Shown here: positions 12,749 to 23,189 of the stretch, one piece after another
How the letters are laid out: each line of letters starts with the position of its first letter
Numbering within the stretch: position 1 is the first letter of the stretch
Assembly (NCBI GenBank): GCA_024516035.1
Contig: CM044965.1
Span: forward strand, 768,683-832,682
From: Bactericera cockerelli
Lineage: Eukaryota > Arthropoda > Insecta > Hemiptera > Triozidae
Direction of reading: 5' to 3'
DNA length: 64,000 bases
The notes under the pieces: model-generated
What the model saw: the letters and a program-made list of their open reading frames with translations, nothing else
The model's database searches: none
What the model was told of the DNA's origin: nothing
Program-made: the position numbers and the translations under genes

Positions 12749-13915
12749 GGGTCCATTTCGCCAGCACCACCACCTTTAAAATGTAATGTTTTTTTTACAT
12801 GGCTAATTTGTGCTTATTTTGTGCTTCTTTGTGCTTCAAACCCCGAATTTTGTGCTTCAACGATGAGGGCGCTACGCCCATTTCAATTTGGTGGTGCTGG
12901 GGAAACGGTAGAACCACCACTTTCGAAATGTAATGTTTTTTTTACATGGCTAATTTGTGCTTATTTTGTGCTTCTTTGTGCTTCAAACCCCGAATTTTGT
13001 GCTTCAACGATAAGGGCGCTACGCCCATTTCAATTTGGTGGTGCTGGGGAAACGGTAGAACCACCACTTTCGAAACGTAATGTTTTTTTTACATGGCTAA
13101 TTTGTGCTTATTTTGTGCTTCTTTGTGCTTCAAACCCCGAATTTTGTGCTTCAACGATAAGGGCGCTATTGCGATTTTTCGGAGACCCCCCTCCCCCACA
13201 CCCATTTCCCCAGCACCACCACTTTTGATTCGTAATACTTTTTTGATGTCAAATTAATCCTTGAATTTTGTGCTTCTTTGTGCTTCAAACCCCGAATTTT
13301 GTGCTTCAACGATAAGGGCGCTACGCCCATTCCACTTCGGGGGCCCCTGGGGAACCACCAGAACCACCACTTTCGAAACGTAATGTTTTTTTTACATGGC
13401 TAATTTGTGCTTATTTTGTGCTTCAAACCCCGAATTTTGTGCTTCAACGATAAGGGCGCTACGCCCATTTCAATTTGGTGGTGCTGGGGAAACGGTAGAA
13501 CCACCACTTTCGAAACGTAATGTTTTTTTTACATGGCTAATTTGTGCTTATTTTGTGCTTCTTTGTGCTTCAAACCCCGAATTTTGTGCTTCAACGATAA
13601 GGGCGCTACGCCCATTTCAATTTGGTGGTGCTGGGGAAACGGTAGAACCACCACTTTCGAAACGTAATGTTTTTTTTACATGGCTAATTTGTGCTTATTT
13701 TGTGCTTCTTTGTGCTTCAAACCCCGAATTTTGTGCTTCAACGATAAGGGCGCTATTGCGATTTTTCGGAGACCCCCCTCCCCCACACCCATTTCCCCAG
13801 CACCACCACTTTTGATTCGTAATACTTTTTTGATGTCAAATTAATCCTTGAATTTTGTGCTAATTTGTGCTTCAAACCCCGAATTTTGTGCTTCAACGAT
13901 AAGGGCGCTACGCCC
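12749..13915 (+). repeat. 147-bp tandem-unit element, copy 1 (plus)
   Basis: Units start at 12781, 12928 and 13075 (exact 147-bp spacing), then 13378, 13515 and 13662. The 13378 to 13515 step is 137 bp because ten bases are missing. The unit order is A-A-B-C-A'-A-B, where B carries a GGAGACCCCCCTCCCCCAC block and C a GGGGGCCCCTGGGG block. Each A unit ends in the hairpin GGGCGCTACGCCC and contains repeated TTTTGTGCTTC words. Because 147 is 3x49, one frame stays open through the array and gives a 49-residue periodic peptide, which I regard as a by-product. A second copy in inverted orientation lies at 19760-20765. Confidence 0.9.
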
Positions 13916-13919
13916 ACAT

Positions 13920-14637
13920 AAAGTTCTCAACAATTGTCTACAAATTCTCTCCCTAACCTTGTGAACTGCACAGTGTAGCCAGATGTTCAAACATCTCTGA
14001 GCATGCAGGGTACCATTCAATTTGCGCGTGGGATTTTTTCATTCCGTATGTATTCAAATTATTGAACAAAGCATATAAATTAACTATTAGCAATACGATT
14101 AGTATCTAAGTAACTACTAAACATAGTAAAATTAAATAGATATGAATCTAAATAGATATGTATATGTATCTAAATGGATATACATATATTATGTATAATA
14201 ATAATATAAAGATCATAACGTTAAATTATGTTCATCAGAGATACTTGAATGCTTTATTATACTTACTTAATATGAATTGATGTTTCATCTATCCTTTATT
14301 TTTCGAGGGATTAAGTTTTTGGAACAACAACAAAAATAAATTGCCTACCATACCCTAATCAGGCTGGGCACGAACCAATTGTAAAATTAATTAAAGATCC
14401 CACTAAGAAAAAGTCATTGCAACAAATTTCAGTGAGCTATACGGGGATAAAGGGGATACGGATTAAATTCAGAGAAACCCAGGCCTGGGTGATACTGTAT
14501 GGAAGTGGAAGCTCTGTATAAGATAATATACTATGTATATACAATATACCTATTCATTAGTAAATAATATACAATATACTCTAAGAAAAAAAATGCTAAC
14601 GAAAAACTTTAGGTAAGGGGTAGGTCGATACTAAGAC
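13920..14637. other. AT-rich spacer
   Basis: Contains TA-rich microsatellite-like DNA (14140-14210) and a short segment at 14290-14375 resembling 26995-27075 (GGATTAAGTTTxxGxAAxAA, then TTGCCTACxxTxCCC). No gene. Confidence 0.45.
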
Positions 14638-14785
14638 ATATTCCGTGGTTTAACGATTGTGACTATAGCCCGAGGTCTAGAAATCCTTAGTTCAATCTCG
14701 GGTTGTGCTAAAAGATTCTACCAATTTTTTTCCTCCCAACACGTGAGACCGCTATTTCGGGCCAACCTAGGCTGATAGAGATTAA
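14638..14785 (+). mobile_element. tRNA-headed core SINE, 3'-truncated copy
   Basis: The sequence CCGTGGTTTAACGATTGTGACTA and the B-box-like TTAGTTCAATCTCGGGTTG match the head of the complete copy at 15556-15891. The copy is lost just after the start of the core (CAACCTAGGCTG). Confidence 0.6.
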
Positions 14786-15042
14786 TTGATATTTATTTCG
14801 CAATCTTATTGCCTTTTTCACATATTTAAAACAATATTCTGCACTCTTTTTTGTACATACATCATTCTCGTCCAACATACATCCTGAGATCATTGAAATT
14901 GATTTCTTAGTGGTTGTGTAGATATCTTTGTGAAAAACTTGAATGACACTAAAATATATCAAAAAGATTGACATTAATGAAGTTTAAAATTAAAAATATT
15001 TGAAGAATTTTGAGAGAGAAAATTGAAAACTGCAGCCGTACA

Positions 15043-15190
15043 GGCGCCTGGCTAAAAGTATAGTAGATTAATATGAGTAGTTGGTACGATTTCCAGCGAA
15101 TGGAGTGTAAAACCCCCGTCCTGACTACTTATTATACATCAGATCAATTATATTATACAAAAACCAAATATAGAATCAACTTGTCAAAAT
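15043..15190 (+). mobile_element. tRNA-headed core SINE, 5'-truncated copy
   Basis: Contains the core words GGTACGATTTCCAGCGAATG and GTAAAACCCCCGTCCTGACT and the tail-proximal AGAATCAACTTGTCA, as in 15556-15891. The tRNA-like head is missing. Confidence 0.7.
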
Positions 15191-15544
15191 ATTCTCATTC
15201 ATTCGGTTGGAGAAGTAATTGGGTAGTTTCCACTTAATGCCTACGAGAATCAGGTCAGAAAATAATAGATAGGTACAATGATACATTGTACTTGTAAAGT
15301 ATGTAGGTAGCTATTGTGTTAGCAAACATACCCTTCTTGGGCTAATTGTCGGAACCAGCTAGGCAGGTACCTACTCATGAATTCTGTTGTGTGAGACTTT
15401 TTTTTGTTATACAGGGTGATATACTTACGTAATTATAAATTTAATTGGCTTTCAATAAAAAAATCTGGTCTTTTTTTATTGATGGTATTACACTTATGGA
15501 GTGTACCTATCGGTATATTAGTGTGCATCTATATAGGTACAATA

Positions 15545-15555
15545 AATTGCGCTTT
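15545..15555 (+). repeat. Target-site duplication, left
   Basis: AATTGCGCTTT, repeated exactly at 15892-15902 on the other side of the SINE. Confidence 0.85.
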
Positions 15556-15891
15556 GCCAGCCTCCGTGGCGTAACGGTTATAACTACTGCCCATAGTCCA
15601 GAGGTCTCGAGTTCGACTCCCGGTTGGGGCAGACTTTTCGAATTCTGTCCCCTCCAAAGTCGTGAGGCTGGCATTTCCGGCCCTACCCAGGCTTGGTGAG
15701 GTTAATGTGGGTAGCTGGTACGATTCCCAGAGAATGGAGGGTAAAACCCCCGTCCTGACTATCTATCTCAAATCAGGACATTAAAACCGAATAGAATCAA
15801 CTCGTCACAATAGATCTAATTAGGTCGCATCAGTGTTAATTGTAAGGGTTTTAATGAAAACCCTGCAACCAGGTTAGTTAATAATAATAAT
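15556..15891 (+). mobile_element. Complete tRNA-headed core SINE
   Basis: This is a 336-bp pol III retroposon. The head (about 15556-15630) is tRNA-like, with a perfect A box TGGCGTAACGG at 15567-15577 and a B box AGTTCGACTCC at 15610-15620. Its first bases GCCAGCC can pair with GGTTGGG as an acceptor-like stem. A core (about 15668-15759) follows that is shared with the 5S-headed SINEs. The tail is a unique 3' part ending in TAA repeats. An exact 11-bp duplication flanks the element, so it inserted by target-primed reverse transcription using LINE enzymes. It encodes no protein. The core and the duplication are read directly. Mobilisation by a LINE is known for SINEs in general. Confidence 0.9.
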
Positions 15892-15902
15892 AATTGCGCT
15901 TT
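15892..15902 (+). repeat. Target-site duplication, right
   Basis: Exact copy of 15545-15555, immediately after the TAA-repeat tail. Confidence 0.85.
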
Positions 15903-16269
15903 CAAAGTGTACATTTTTCAAAGGAACAATATATGAGTTCTTCAGTTCTGAATTTTTTTATTGTGTTTCAGTAAAATAATTTCTTATCTAAAAATTAATT
16001 TCATTGGGCTTATATCGTAGGTGGTATATCAAGAGCACAAATGAAACCTTGATAAGAATTGTAAATATTAAAATAAAATTTCAATTTTGTTGTTTGTGTT
16101 ACCTTGAATACCGTTAGTTAAGTCAGAGTTTTGAAGCTTATACCTACATAGTGATTAAATGGATAGAGCCAACAACTTTTTTAAAATTATAATTGATGAA
16201 TGTCGCCTAATCGTATTACTCATAATGACTAAAACTTGTAATTTTCGTTGTTCATACAAACAGTAACCC

Positions 16270-16402
16270 TAATTTAAATATGTATGTGCTTGTCCGAATC
16301 CCAAAAGTGAGGATAAGTTTTCGGGTCCCGGCTGGGTTTCGAACTCGAAGCCTCTGGTTTACGAGACCGACGCTACTCCTTGACCACTGAGCAGCCGCGA
16401 GA
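16270..16402 (-). mobile_element. tRNA-derived SINE (Thr-like head)
   Basis: On the minus strand, a cloverleaf-like head has GCTGCTCAGTGGTCAAGGAG, an anticodon-loop-like CTCGTAA (CGT, threonine) and a B box GAGTTCGAAACCC. A non-tRNA body extends toward lower coordinates. I call it SINE-derived, not a tRNA gene, because the stems are imperfect and the body continues past the tRNA end. Confidence 0.55.
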
Positions 16403-16409
16403 CTTGTTG

Positions 16410-17820
16410 AAAAGTCTATAATTTACGTGTCCTATATCATTTACATCACCCTGTAGTTTACGATCGAATTGCTTTTACCTCAAGGGTTGCAAAGTTTAAA
16501 ACTGACCTGTCTTCACAAGCATTTCAACAAAAATATTGTTGGTTCAATATTCGGTATTGGTCCTAATTGATTCCCAGAAAAAAGGGGGAGGTCAACAATG
16601 AAAAAAATGTTTATGTAAAGTAATTCATGACTTTGGTTATACAGGGTGTAGCAGTCAGATTAACCATCAGATACCCCCTATTTAGATAATTCAAAATAAT
16701 TGTTTTAAGAGACTACCCCTAGTCAATTAATCAATGTTATCATGCAATTTTATTATATTATTAATAATAAGAGATCGACAAATACGAATAATTATTATCT
16801 AATATAATTATTAGATAATAATTATGTAAATAATATAGGTAATTATTAATAATTATGTAAATGAATGCGCCGCAGACTCTAATTGTGACTAACATTTTCA
16901 ATTTAATTATGCAAATACCTATGTATATCTGGTTTAGTGGTCTATCCACTAAACGTATATTTTTGCTCAGGAAAAATTTCTCGAAAATTAGTATTCTTAA
17001 TTGGACCAGATAGAATTCCGCTTGATGCAGACTTTCAGAAAGATTGAATATACTGTTCTGCCACCACATGGGTATAGTGCCAACACACGACACTGGTCAC
17101 TCAACAGTAACAGTTAGCTAAAAATCTCAAAATCATTAGATTTGATCTAGAAAATGTATTTAGACTGATTTTTTTGTTGCTTACTGGGTTCTTAAAACAG
17201 TTAGGGTAGAGTAATCTAAACATGAGATATATAGTATCATACATAATGATTCCTATACTGTCATTCTTAAATTTACGTGTTCACGTACCCTTTTTCTGTG
17301 TTTCTATATATTATATTGCGAAATCACAGTGTCCCCGTATTCATAATACAATCACCCTGTATTTACTCAGGGACGCATTGCAGTCATCTCAAGGATTAGA
17401 TACCTGGTACTTAGGTACTTACTCTGTGTAGTCCAAAGATTTTTTCCGCCCCGAATTTAACCTGTAGATAGCAATGGCTATTTTTAGAAATACCTGTAAG
17501 TGTAAAGGTTGACGAAGAGCTGAAAAGTCAACAAAAACGTCCACTTTGGTTCATTCCTCTTTAAAACTCAGACCCTCATTCACCACCACAGCTTTTGACG
17601 AAGAAGTAGGCGCGTAGCTCGGGGAGTGTTTCTGGGAGAACTCCAAAAATAGATAGGTATTAATTTTTTGTTGTTGTTCAAAAACCATAAAAAAAATCCT
17701 ACCAAAAAGTACTATCATTCTGAAAATTCTTATACACCAACCCAGGCTGGGTAAGGTTAGCGTCACAAGGGTTGAACTTCGCTTAAAGTTTGCTTTATTT
17801 ATGTTATGGTTTTGACAAAC
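16410..17820. other. AT-rich intergenic DNA with palindrome
   Basis: Contains a long AT palindrome at about 16789-16830 (ATTATTATCTAAT facing ATTAGATAATAAT) and an ACAGGGTGTAGC word at about 16641. No gene is recognised. Confidence 0.5.
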
Positions 17821-17824
17821 GGAA

Positions 17825-17857
17825 AATGGTGTATTCAACGTGCCATGGACGTTGTAT
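17825..17857 (-). mobile_element. 5S-head SINE fragment
   Basis: Read on the minus strand, CAACGTCCATGGCACGTTGA then ATACACC matches the first 30 or so bases of 5S rRNA and of the SINE head at 50399. The rest of this copy is scrambled. Confidence 0.55.
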
Positions 17858-17949
17858 AACTAAAATAGACATATTATGTAAAAAAAATTCTGCCATTCAG
17901 AAAAATCCTTCTAGTATGACACAGGCTGGGTGAGGTTTACGTGGAAAAT

Positions 17950-18028
17950 CCTCTTAACCTCACCTACCCTATGTTGAGCCGTGAAAAGCCTGCATCTCAA
18001 GAGTTTAAATTTGAATGGTCACCCTCTT
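17950..18028 (-). mobile_element. 5S-headed core SINE fragment
   Basis: The minus strand holds GGTGACCATTCAAATTTAAA and then a decayed core (GGGTAGGTGAGGTTAA), as at the head-core junction of the complete copy. Confidence 0.5.
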
Positions 18029-18056
18029 CACTAGTGTATGTATGACTTTACTTGTG

Positions 18057-18333
18057 GTGAAGCACAAGGCCTCTTCACAATTTTTGTGGGTAGCGTAGAA
18101 TTACTAAGAGCCTCCTGTACTTTTCGAATTCTATTACATTAATTTCTTTTTACTCTGGTAATGCCGCCACTAGTCGTTACTCATACAAGTAACTACTCAT
18201 TTTTCCTCACGAGGTATGAGTGAACCCCGAACATCCAAGTACAGAGCAGAAAAATTACTGCACCGCTGGGAATCGAACCCAGGTCACCATGCGTGTAATG
18301 CCTAGCGCGCTAACTCACTCTGCCACGGTGACT
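18057..18333 (-). mobile_element. tRNA-derived SINE with full head
   Basis: The minus strand starts GTCACCGTGGCAGAGTGAG (A-box-like) and has the B box TGGGTTCGATTCCC at about 18267-18280. A body follows with CCTCGTGAGGAAAAATGAG and CTACGCTACCCAC. Only five of the seven acceptor-stem positions can pair, and the body is shared with 1371-1503, so this is a SINE and not a tRNA gene. Confidence 0.7.
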
Positions 18334-18821
18334 ACCCCTCTTCACTAGTGTTTGCTTAACAGTCGTGACAGAACGGTAACTGAAGTATTCAACAAGTCTA
18401 TCATATTGGCATAAATTAATTTTGTAAAAAGTACAAAGCTCTAACACCACAGTACTGTTTCTATGGCTTGGCTGTCGAAACACTAGAACCATTTTCTCGG
18501 CAGTTTAAGTCTTTGGTAGACGTGATTTCAGATACGTTACAACGCACATGTGATGATACCAGGGCCCCGGCCCTGGTAGCCATTCTTAAGCCAACGACTG
18601 TCATTAGCAGTCCAGCGTGGAAATGCCTCGAGCCTGGTAGGCACCAGGTGTCGGGAGAAGATGTTTGTTGTATGAAAATACACTTAAATAAATGAACCTA
18701 TCGAAACTTAACTAAAATCAACTTAATCTCAATATATTTTGACTAAAATAATGTCACGTCGATGCGATGGCACGTTCAAATCACCAGTACTTTTCCAGTT
18801 ATAAAGGTTGAGTTCTCACAT

Positions 18822-18954
18822 TTGTGTTAATCACTTTCGTGATATAACAGATATTCAAACTCGCTTTACTAAATCCGCGCTGAAACCGGGACTTGAACCA
18901 CCGACCTCCAGGTTACAAGTCCGCCGCTTTATCGATCAAGCTACAGAGGTCGGT
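18822..18954 (-). mobile_element. tRNA(Thr-like) SINE, copy 1
   Basis: The minus strand reads GACCTCTGTAGCTTGATCGA, an anticodon-loop-like CTTGTAA (TGT), the B box GGTTCAAGTCCC, then a body with AAAGCGAGTTTGAATATCTG and a GTGATTAACACA end. This family has at least seven copies in the window. Confidence 0.8.
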
Positions 18955-18963
18955 CACTTATTA

Positions 18964-19147
18964 AAGTTAAGCAATATCTAGCGAGGCCAGGAGTTGGATT
19001 GATGACCATTCCTCTTCAAACGATCATGATGCTGGCTATTCCCGGCCCCACTCAAGTTGGGTGAGGTTAATGTGAGTAGCGCGTTTGTGAGTTTCGAGAA
19101 AATAGAGGGTGATATGACTATGCAGTTGGAAAGCGATGTTAAACCAA
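18964..19147 (+). mobile_element. 5S-headed core SINE, 5' truncated
   Basis: Starts inside the 5S-like head (AAGTTAAGCAATATCTAGCG) and continues through GGATTGATGACCATTC. The core CAAGTTGGGTGAGGTTAATG and the tail words GATATGACTATGCAGTTGG and AAAGCGATGTTAAA follow. The layout matches 50399-50675. Confidence 0.85.
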
Positions 19148-19154
19148 AATAAAC

Positions 19155-19372
19155 AAATATTGTTATGTCAGAATCGATGGCATGTTGAAAATACCATTCG
19201 GTCATGGCTCACTGATGTTAGGCAACGCCCAGTGAGGTTAGGACTCAGATGAGAGACCAGTCCGGCTATTCCCTGGCCCACTCAGACTGTGTAATGTTCA
19301 TATGAATAGCTACTTAATGAGTTTCAAGCGAATGGAGGGTAAAACCTCCGTCCCGATGTGACTAGTTCACCG
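19155..19372 (+). mobile_element. 5S-headed core SINE, older copy
   Basis: Head with ATCGATGGCATGTTGAAAAT and GATGTTAGGCAACGCCCAG, then a decayed core (CTCAGACTGTGTAATG) and GCGAATGGAGGGTAAAACCT. It lies head-to-tail after the previous copy and is more diverged. Confidence 0.75.
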
Positions 19373-19759
19373 CCTAAGCGTTTAACTGGATACTAAGCTT
19401 GGCTCAATAAAATAATATATCATTCAGTAAGCTTCTCATGAAATTACCTATACACAATACATGGGTATTTTTATGCACCATAAATAACTATGACAATAAG
19501 TTTGGATCGAACTCATTCTTAGCTGTATTTCTGAGAAATCCCTTTAATAATATAATTGTAAAGGGAGAAATTTTAAAATATTCCTGGTACGGCAACACTG
19601 AAACTATCTCCGAGACAATGAGTCATCTATTGCAAGGTAGAACATTGGAGATAACAGCGATGTGATTTTTACTCAGTTCTTCCTCTCCTTACTTGTCTGT
19701 CTCCATGCGTATGGGAAATATACGGCAATTTGTATTGGCTATAGTAGCTTAAGTAATTG

Positions 19760-20765
19760 AGCACAAAATTCGGGGTTTGAAGCACAAATTAGCACAAAAT
19801 ACAAGGATTAATTTGACATCAAAAAAGTATTACGAATCAAAAGTGGTGGTGCTGGGGAAATGGGTGTGGGGGAGGGGGGTCTCCGAAAAATAGCAATAGC
19901 GCCCTTATCGTTGAAGCACAAAATTCGGGGTTTGAAGCACAAAGAAGCACAAAATAAGCACAAATTAGCCATGTAAAAAAAACATTACGTTTCGAAAGTG
20001 GTGGTTCTACCGTTTCCCCAGCACCACCAAATTGAAATGGGCGTAGCGCCCTTATCGTTGAAGCACAAAATTCGGGGTTTGAAGCACAAAGAAGCACAAA
20101 ATAAGCACAAATTAGCCATGTAAAAAAAAACATTACGTTTCGAAAGTGGTGATTCTGGTGGTTCCCCAGGGGCCCCCGAAGTGGAATGGGCGTAGCGCCC
20201 TTATCGTTGAAGCACAAAATTCGGGGTTTGAAGCACAAAGAAGCACAAAATTCAAGGATTAATTTGACATCAAAAAAGTATTACGAATCAAAAGTGGTGG
20301 TGCTGGGGAAATGGGTGTGGGGGAGGGGGGTCTCCGAAAAATCGCAATAGCGCCCTTATCGTTGAAGCACAAAATTCGGGGTTTGAAGCACAAAGAAGCA
20401 CAAAATAAGCACAAATTAGCCATGTAAAAAAAACATTACGTTTCGAAAGTGGTGGTTCTACCGTTTCCCCAGCACCACCAAATTGAAATGGGCGTAGCGC
20501 CCTTATCGTTGAAGCACAAAATTCGGGGTTTGAAGCACAAAGAAGCACAAAATAAGCACAAATTAGCCATGTAAAAAAAACATTACATTTCGAAAGTGGT
20601 GGTTCTACCGTTTCCCCAGCACCACCAAATTGAAATGGGCGTAGCGCCCTCATCGTTGAAGCACAAAATTCGGGGTTTGAAGCACAAAGAAGCACAAAAT
20701 AAGCACAAATTAGCCATGTAAAAAAAACATTACATTTTAAAGGTGGTGGTGCTGGCGAAATGGAC
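19760..20765 (-). repeat. 147-bp tandem-unit element, copy 2 (minus)
   Basis: Read on the minus strand, it starts with the same GGGTCCATTTCGCCAGCACC edge as copy 1. It has the same order of variants, A-A-B-C-A-B, with one A unit fewer. Unit junctions lie at about 20730, 20581, 20431, 20131 and 19983. Shared edge and shared variant order mean the two arrays are copies of one element, not independent expansions. The far end differs from copy 1. Confidence 0.9.
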
Positions 20766-20769
20766 CCTT

Positions 20770-21770
20770 TTTCTTTATTCCAATAATGAGATATACGTAC
20801 TGATCTGATCAAACTTGCTCAATGTTACACTAATACTGTCGAACTTGTTATGTTTTCAAATTTACATCATCAGAAAAAGATAATAAAATAATTATAAAGA
20901 AACAAACAAAAAACTTTAGTGTGAGATGAGAAGTCGACGCAAAGCAACACCTAAACCATGTACGGACCACATGCGGTTTTACCTCTTTCGCCCAAATTCA
21001 AAATTTTCATGTTGGGAACCACTGCATCAAGGATACACATCTTGAGCCGTATAGGGGCGTGGCACTTAGCCTGCTGCAGAACCTCCTGGTACTCCTCCGG
21101 TAGACTTGTAAGGTCAGTAAGGTCACAAGGGTCAGACCTGATAATTGCTTCCAGTTAATAAGAAGCCACTAGTGTTAGAGCCTCTCCTGTTCCATGTGTA
21201 GTATGAAAATCCTTATTCTAAAGAGAAAAAGCTCATGGCATTCAGCTAGACCAACATTTTGCATATTCATTGAACAGTTAAAAAAAATCATTTTCTTCGT
21301 GTTTAGAATTAGCTAAGAATTCACACATCCTAGCACACCTGGCCCTTGTTCCAGAAACCACTCTCACGTTCATAATCCCCAAATCTCCCTTTCAACCGTT
21401 TTAATAACGCACTTGGATTGGTTAATTTGAACTTAATAACCAATCAGAGTGTGTTGTGTGACGCTTGAAATGAAAATTTTGCCCTGGAAATTGTTCTCTT
21501 ATATCCAGTTCTCTTTTTATCCAGGATTGACTGTATCCCTCTAAACTTTCAATTCGAATCTCTTGTACGCAGATTTAATCTGAATAGGGTACAACATTAC
21601 TTACTTCATGTTGTTTTTTTTTTGTTGTTGGTTTTACAGTCGCGCCTCGCTGTCAACATGTAGGTAGTTCCTTAATACTTAATTTTTTGAAAATGGTCTT
21701 ATTTTAAATGTTTAATTTTAATTGTGTTGTGTGTATCTGTATTAGAGAATAGAGACCACAAAAAATAAAA
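20770..21770. other. AT-rich intergenic DNA
   Basis: No gene or assignable repeat. About 21410-21465 holds a short inverted pair (GGATTGGTTAA and TTAATAACCAATC). Confidence 0.4.
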
Positions 21771-21774
21771 TATG

Positions 21775-21965
21775 GTATTATTATTAAATTCTTTATTTGA
21801 TAATAAGACATAATTATGTACAGTACAAATAATGATTACAAAGAAAAATACAAACACAATATATAAAATAAATAAAAAGGAAAAAAAATAGATAAATATA
21901 TACACAAATATGTCCTAACTGAAGGGCGGGGCTATACCCTATGGCAATCTCTTCCACCCAACCCT
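21775..21965 (-). mobile_element. Dispersed repeat A, probable LINE 3' end
   Basis: The minus strand has GGTTGGGTGGAAGAGATTGC, a near CAATAxCCCCGCCCT block, AT-rich DNA, and TTTGTACTGTACATAATTAT followed by a TAATAATA tail. Related copies lie at 61845-62012, 62945-63085 and 63228-63292. Conserved 3' ends with simple tails are typical of LINE 3' UTRs. Confidence 0.6.
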
Positions 21966-21969
21966 AATA

Positions 21970-23180
21970 TCTATTTAAAAAAAAACTATGAATGCATGGG
22001 CAGTGGGTGAGTAACTTTCTCTAGGTCAGTAGAGTAGGGACAAGATGTTGTGTGAGGGAACACTTCCCGTTCCTGCTCGATTTTCTGTTTTCTTTTTGTT
22101 GCTGCTTTTTTTATGTCTTCCGGTGTAAACTAGATCAATGCGAGGGGGGAGGGGGGAACAATGGGGGAGGGGGACTTTCACGGTCAAAGCTCCCGAAAAG
22201 TTAGAAAGTGAAAAAAGTGTGCACAGACCCACTATTTCTCCGAATTCCATTTTCCTTTTTTCCGAACTATTCGTATATTTATATTACTTTTGTATAGATT
22301 TATAGGTAAGTTTGTTTTGGTAAAACTGATGTGTATTTGGTATTTTTTTTTTTTTTTTTAATTTGGGTTTATCGTCACTTTTAAACTGCATGTTCATATT
22401 ACGACGGGATTTTGTAATTTAAAACCTGGATTTTCTTTGGGTGCGTAGGTATGTTTTGATGTTTTTTCATAATAAATATGGTACAGTATAGAATTCTGTA
22501 ATTTTTAGGTGGATAACGAGTTTTCATACATTAGAGTAAATATAATTAAGTGGTAGGATCGTTGCAATGAAGTTCATAAAAAGTTACTCCATCCCCTGGT
22601 ATAGGTTTTTTTTCTCTAAAGGCTTCTTTCTTTAAAAAAAAAAAAAATACCTATAGGCTGCACCCGATTTACACCCCCTATATTTATTTTTCCTAACCCT
22701 ACTCTTCACAATGAGGCATTGCCGTACATCGATTTGGGCCGAAACTCGGCGCCACAGAACCAATACTTACTTTAATTTCCGAGTCCGGAAAGTAATTTCA
22801 TAGTGTTCATACCCACACGAGCATAATATTCTGCAGTACAGACGCATGTACATATCAGTTCACGGATCATGAGTTTTAGAGGAAAAAAGCAGGATTTTAA
22901 AACAAACCATGAATGGAAAAAATGGCCATTGCACTAATGAAAATGCAGTTTTAGACAATATTATAGAATTTTACCTACCATGTTGTTTTTTTCAGTCATT
23001 TATCCACATTCTAGCAAAACTTCACAGGGAATCGCGTGAGTTAAAATAAATAGCGTTAAATATTTTAGCATAAAACTGGCATTATATTTGTGCAACGAAC
23101 CTCAAAATAAACGAGAAAAAATGCAGCAGGCTTTTTGACTGACAGTCGAAGTAGAAAGACTTAAATTTTCTGCTAATGTT
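21970..23180. other. AT-rich intergenic DNA
   Basis: Apart from the SINE tail fragment at 22343-22412, I see nothing I can name. Confidence 0.4.
22343..22412 (-). mobile_element. 5S-core SINE 3' fragment with poly(A)
   Basis: The minus strand ends CCCGTCGTAATATGAACATG, GCAGTTTAAAAGTGACGATA, then A-run. It matches the 3' tail of the complete SINE at 50600-50675. It is a strongly 5'-truncated insertion. Confidence 0.65.
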
Positions 23181-23189
23181 TTACTTCCG

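Noticed and set aside
12716..13815. Open frames of 170 and 139 codons with repeated FFTWLICAYF-type peptide
   Set aside because: They follow from a tandem unit of 147 bp, a multiple of three. The same frame appears in the inverted copy, and there is no start, domain or gene context.
14638..15190. One core SINE split by a 250-bp insertion
   Set aside because: Both pieces contain the start of the core, so a clean interruption does not fit. They are listed as two fragments.
18257..18333. Functional tRNA gene on the minus strand
   Set aside because: Acceptor stem pairs at only five of seven positions and a SINE body is attached.
21340..21560. MITE starting at GGCCCTTGTTCCAGAAAC
   Set aside because: No matching inverted end or flanking duplication found.
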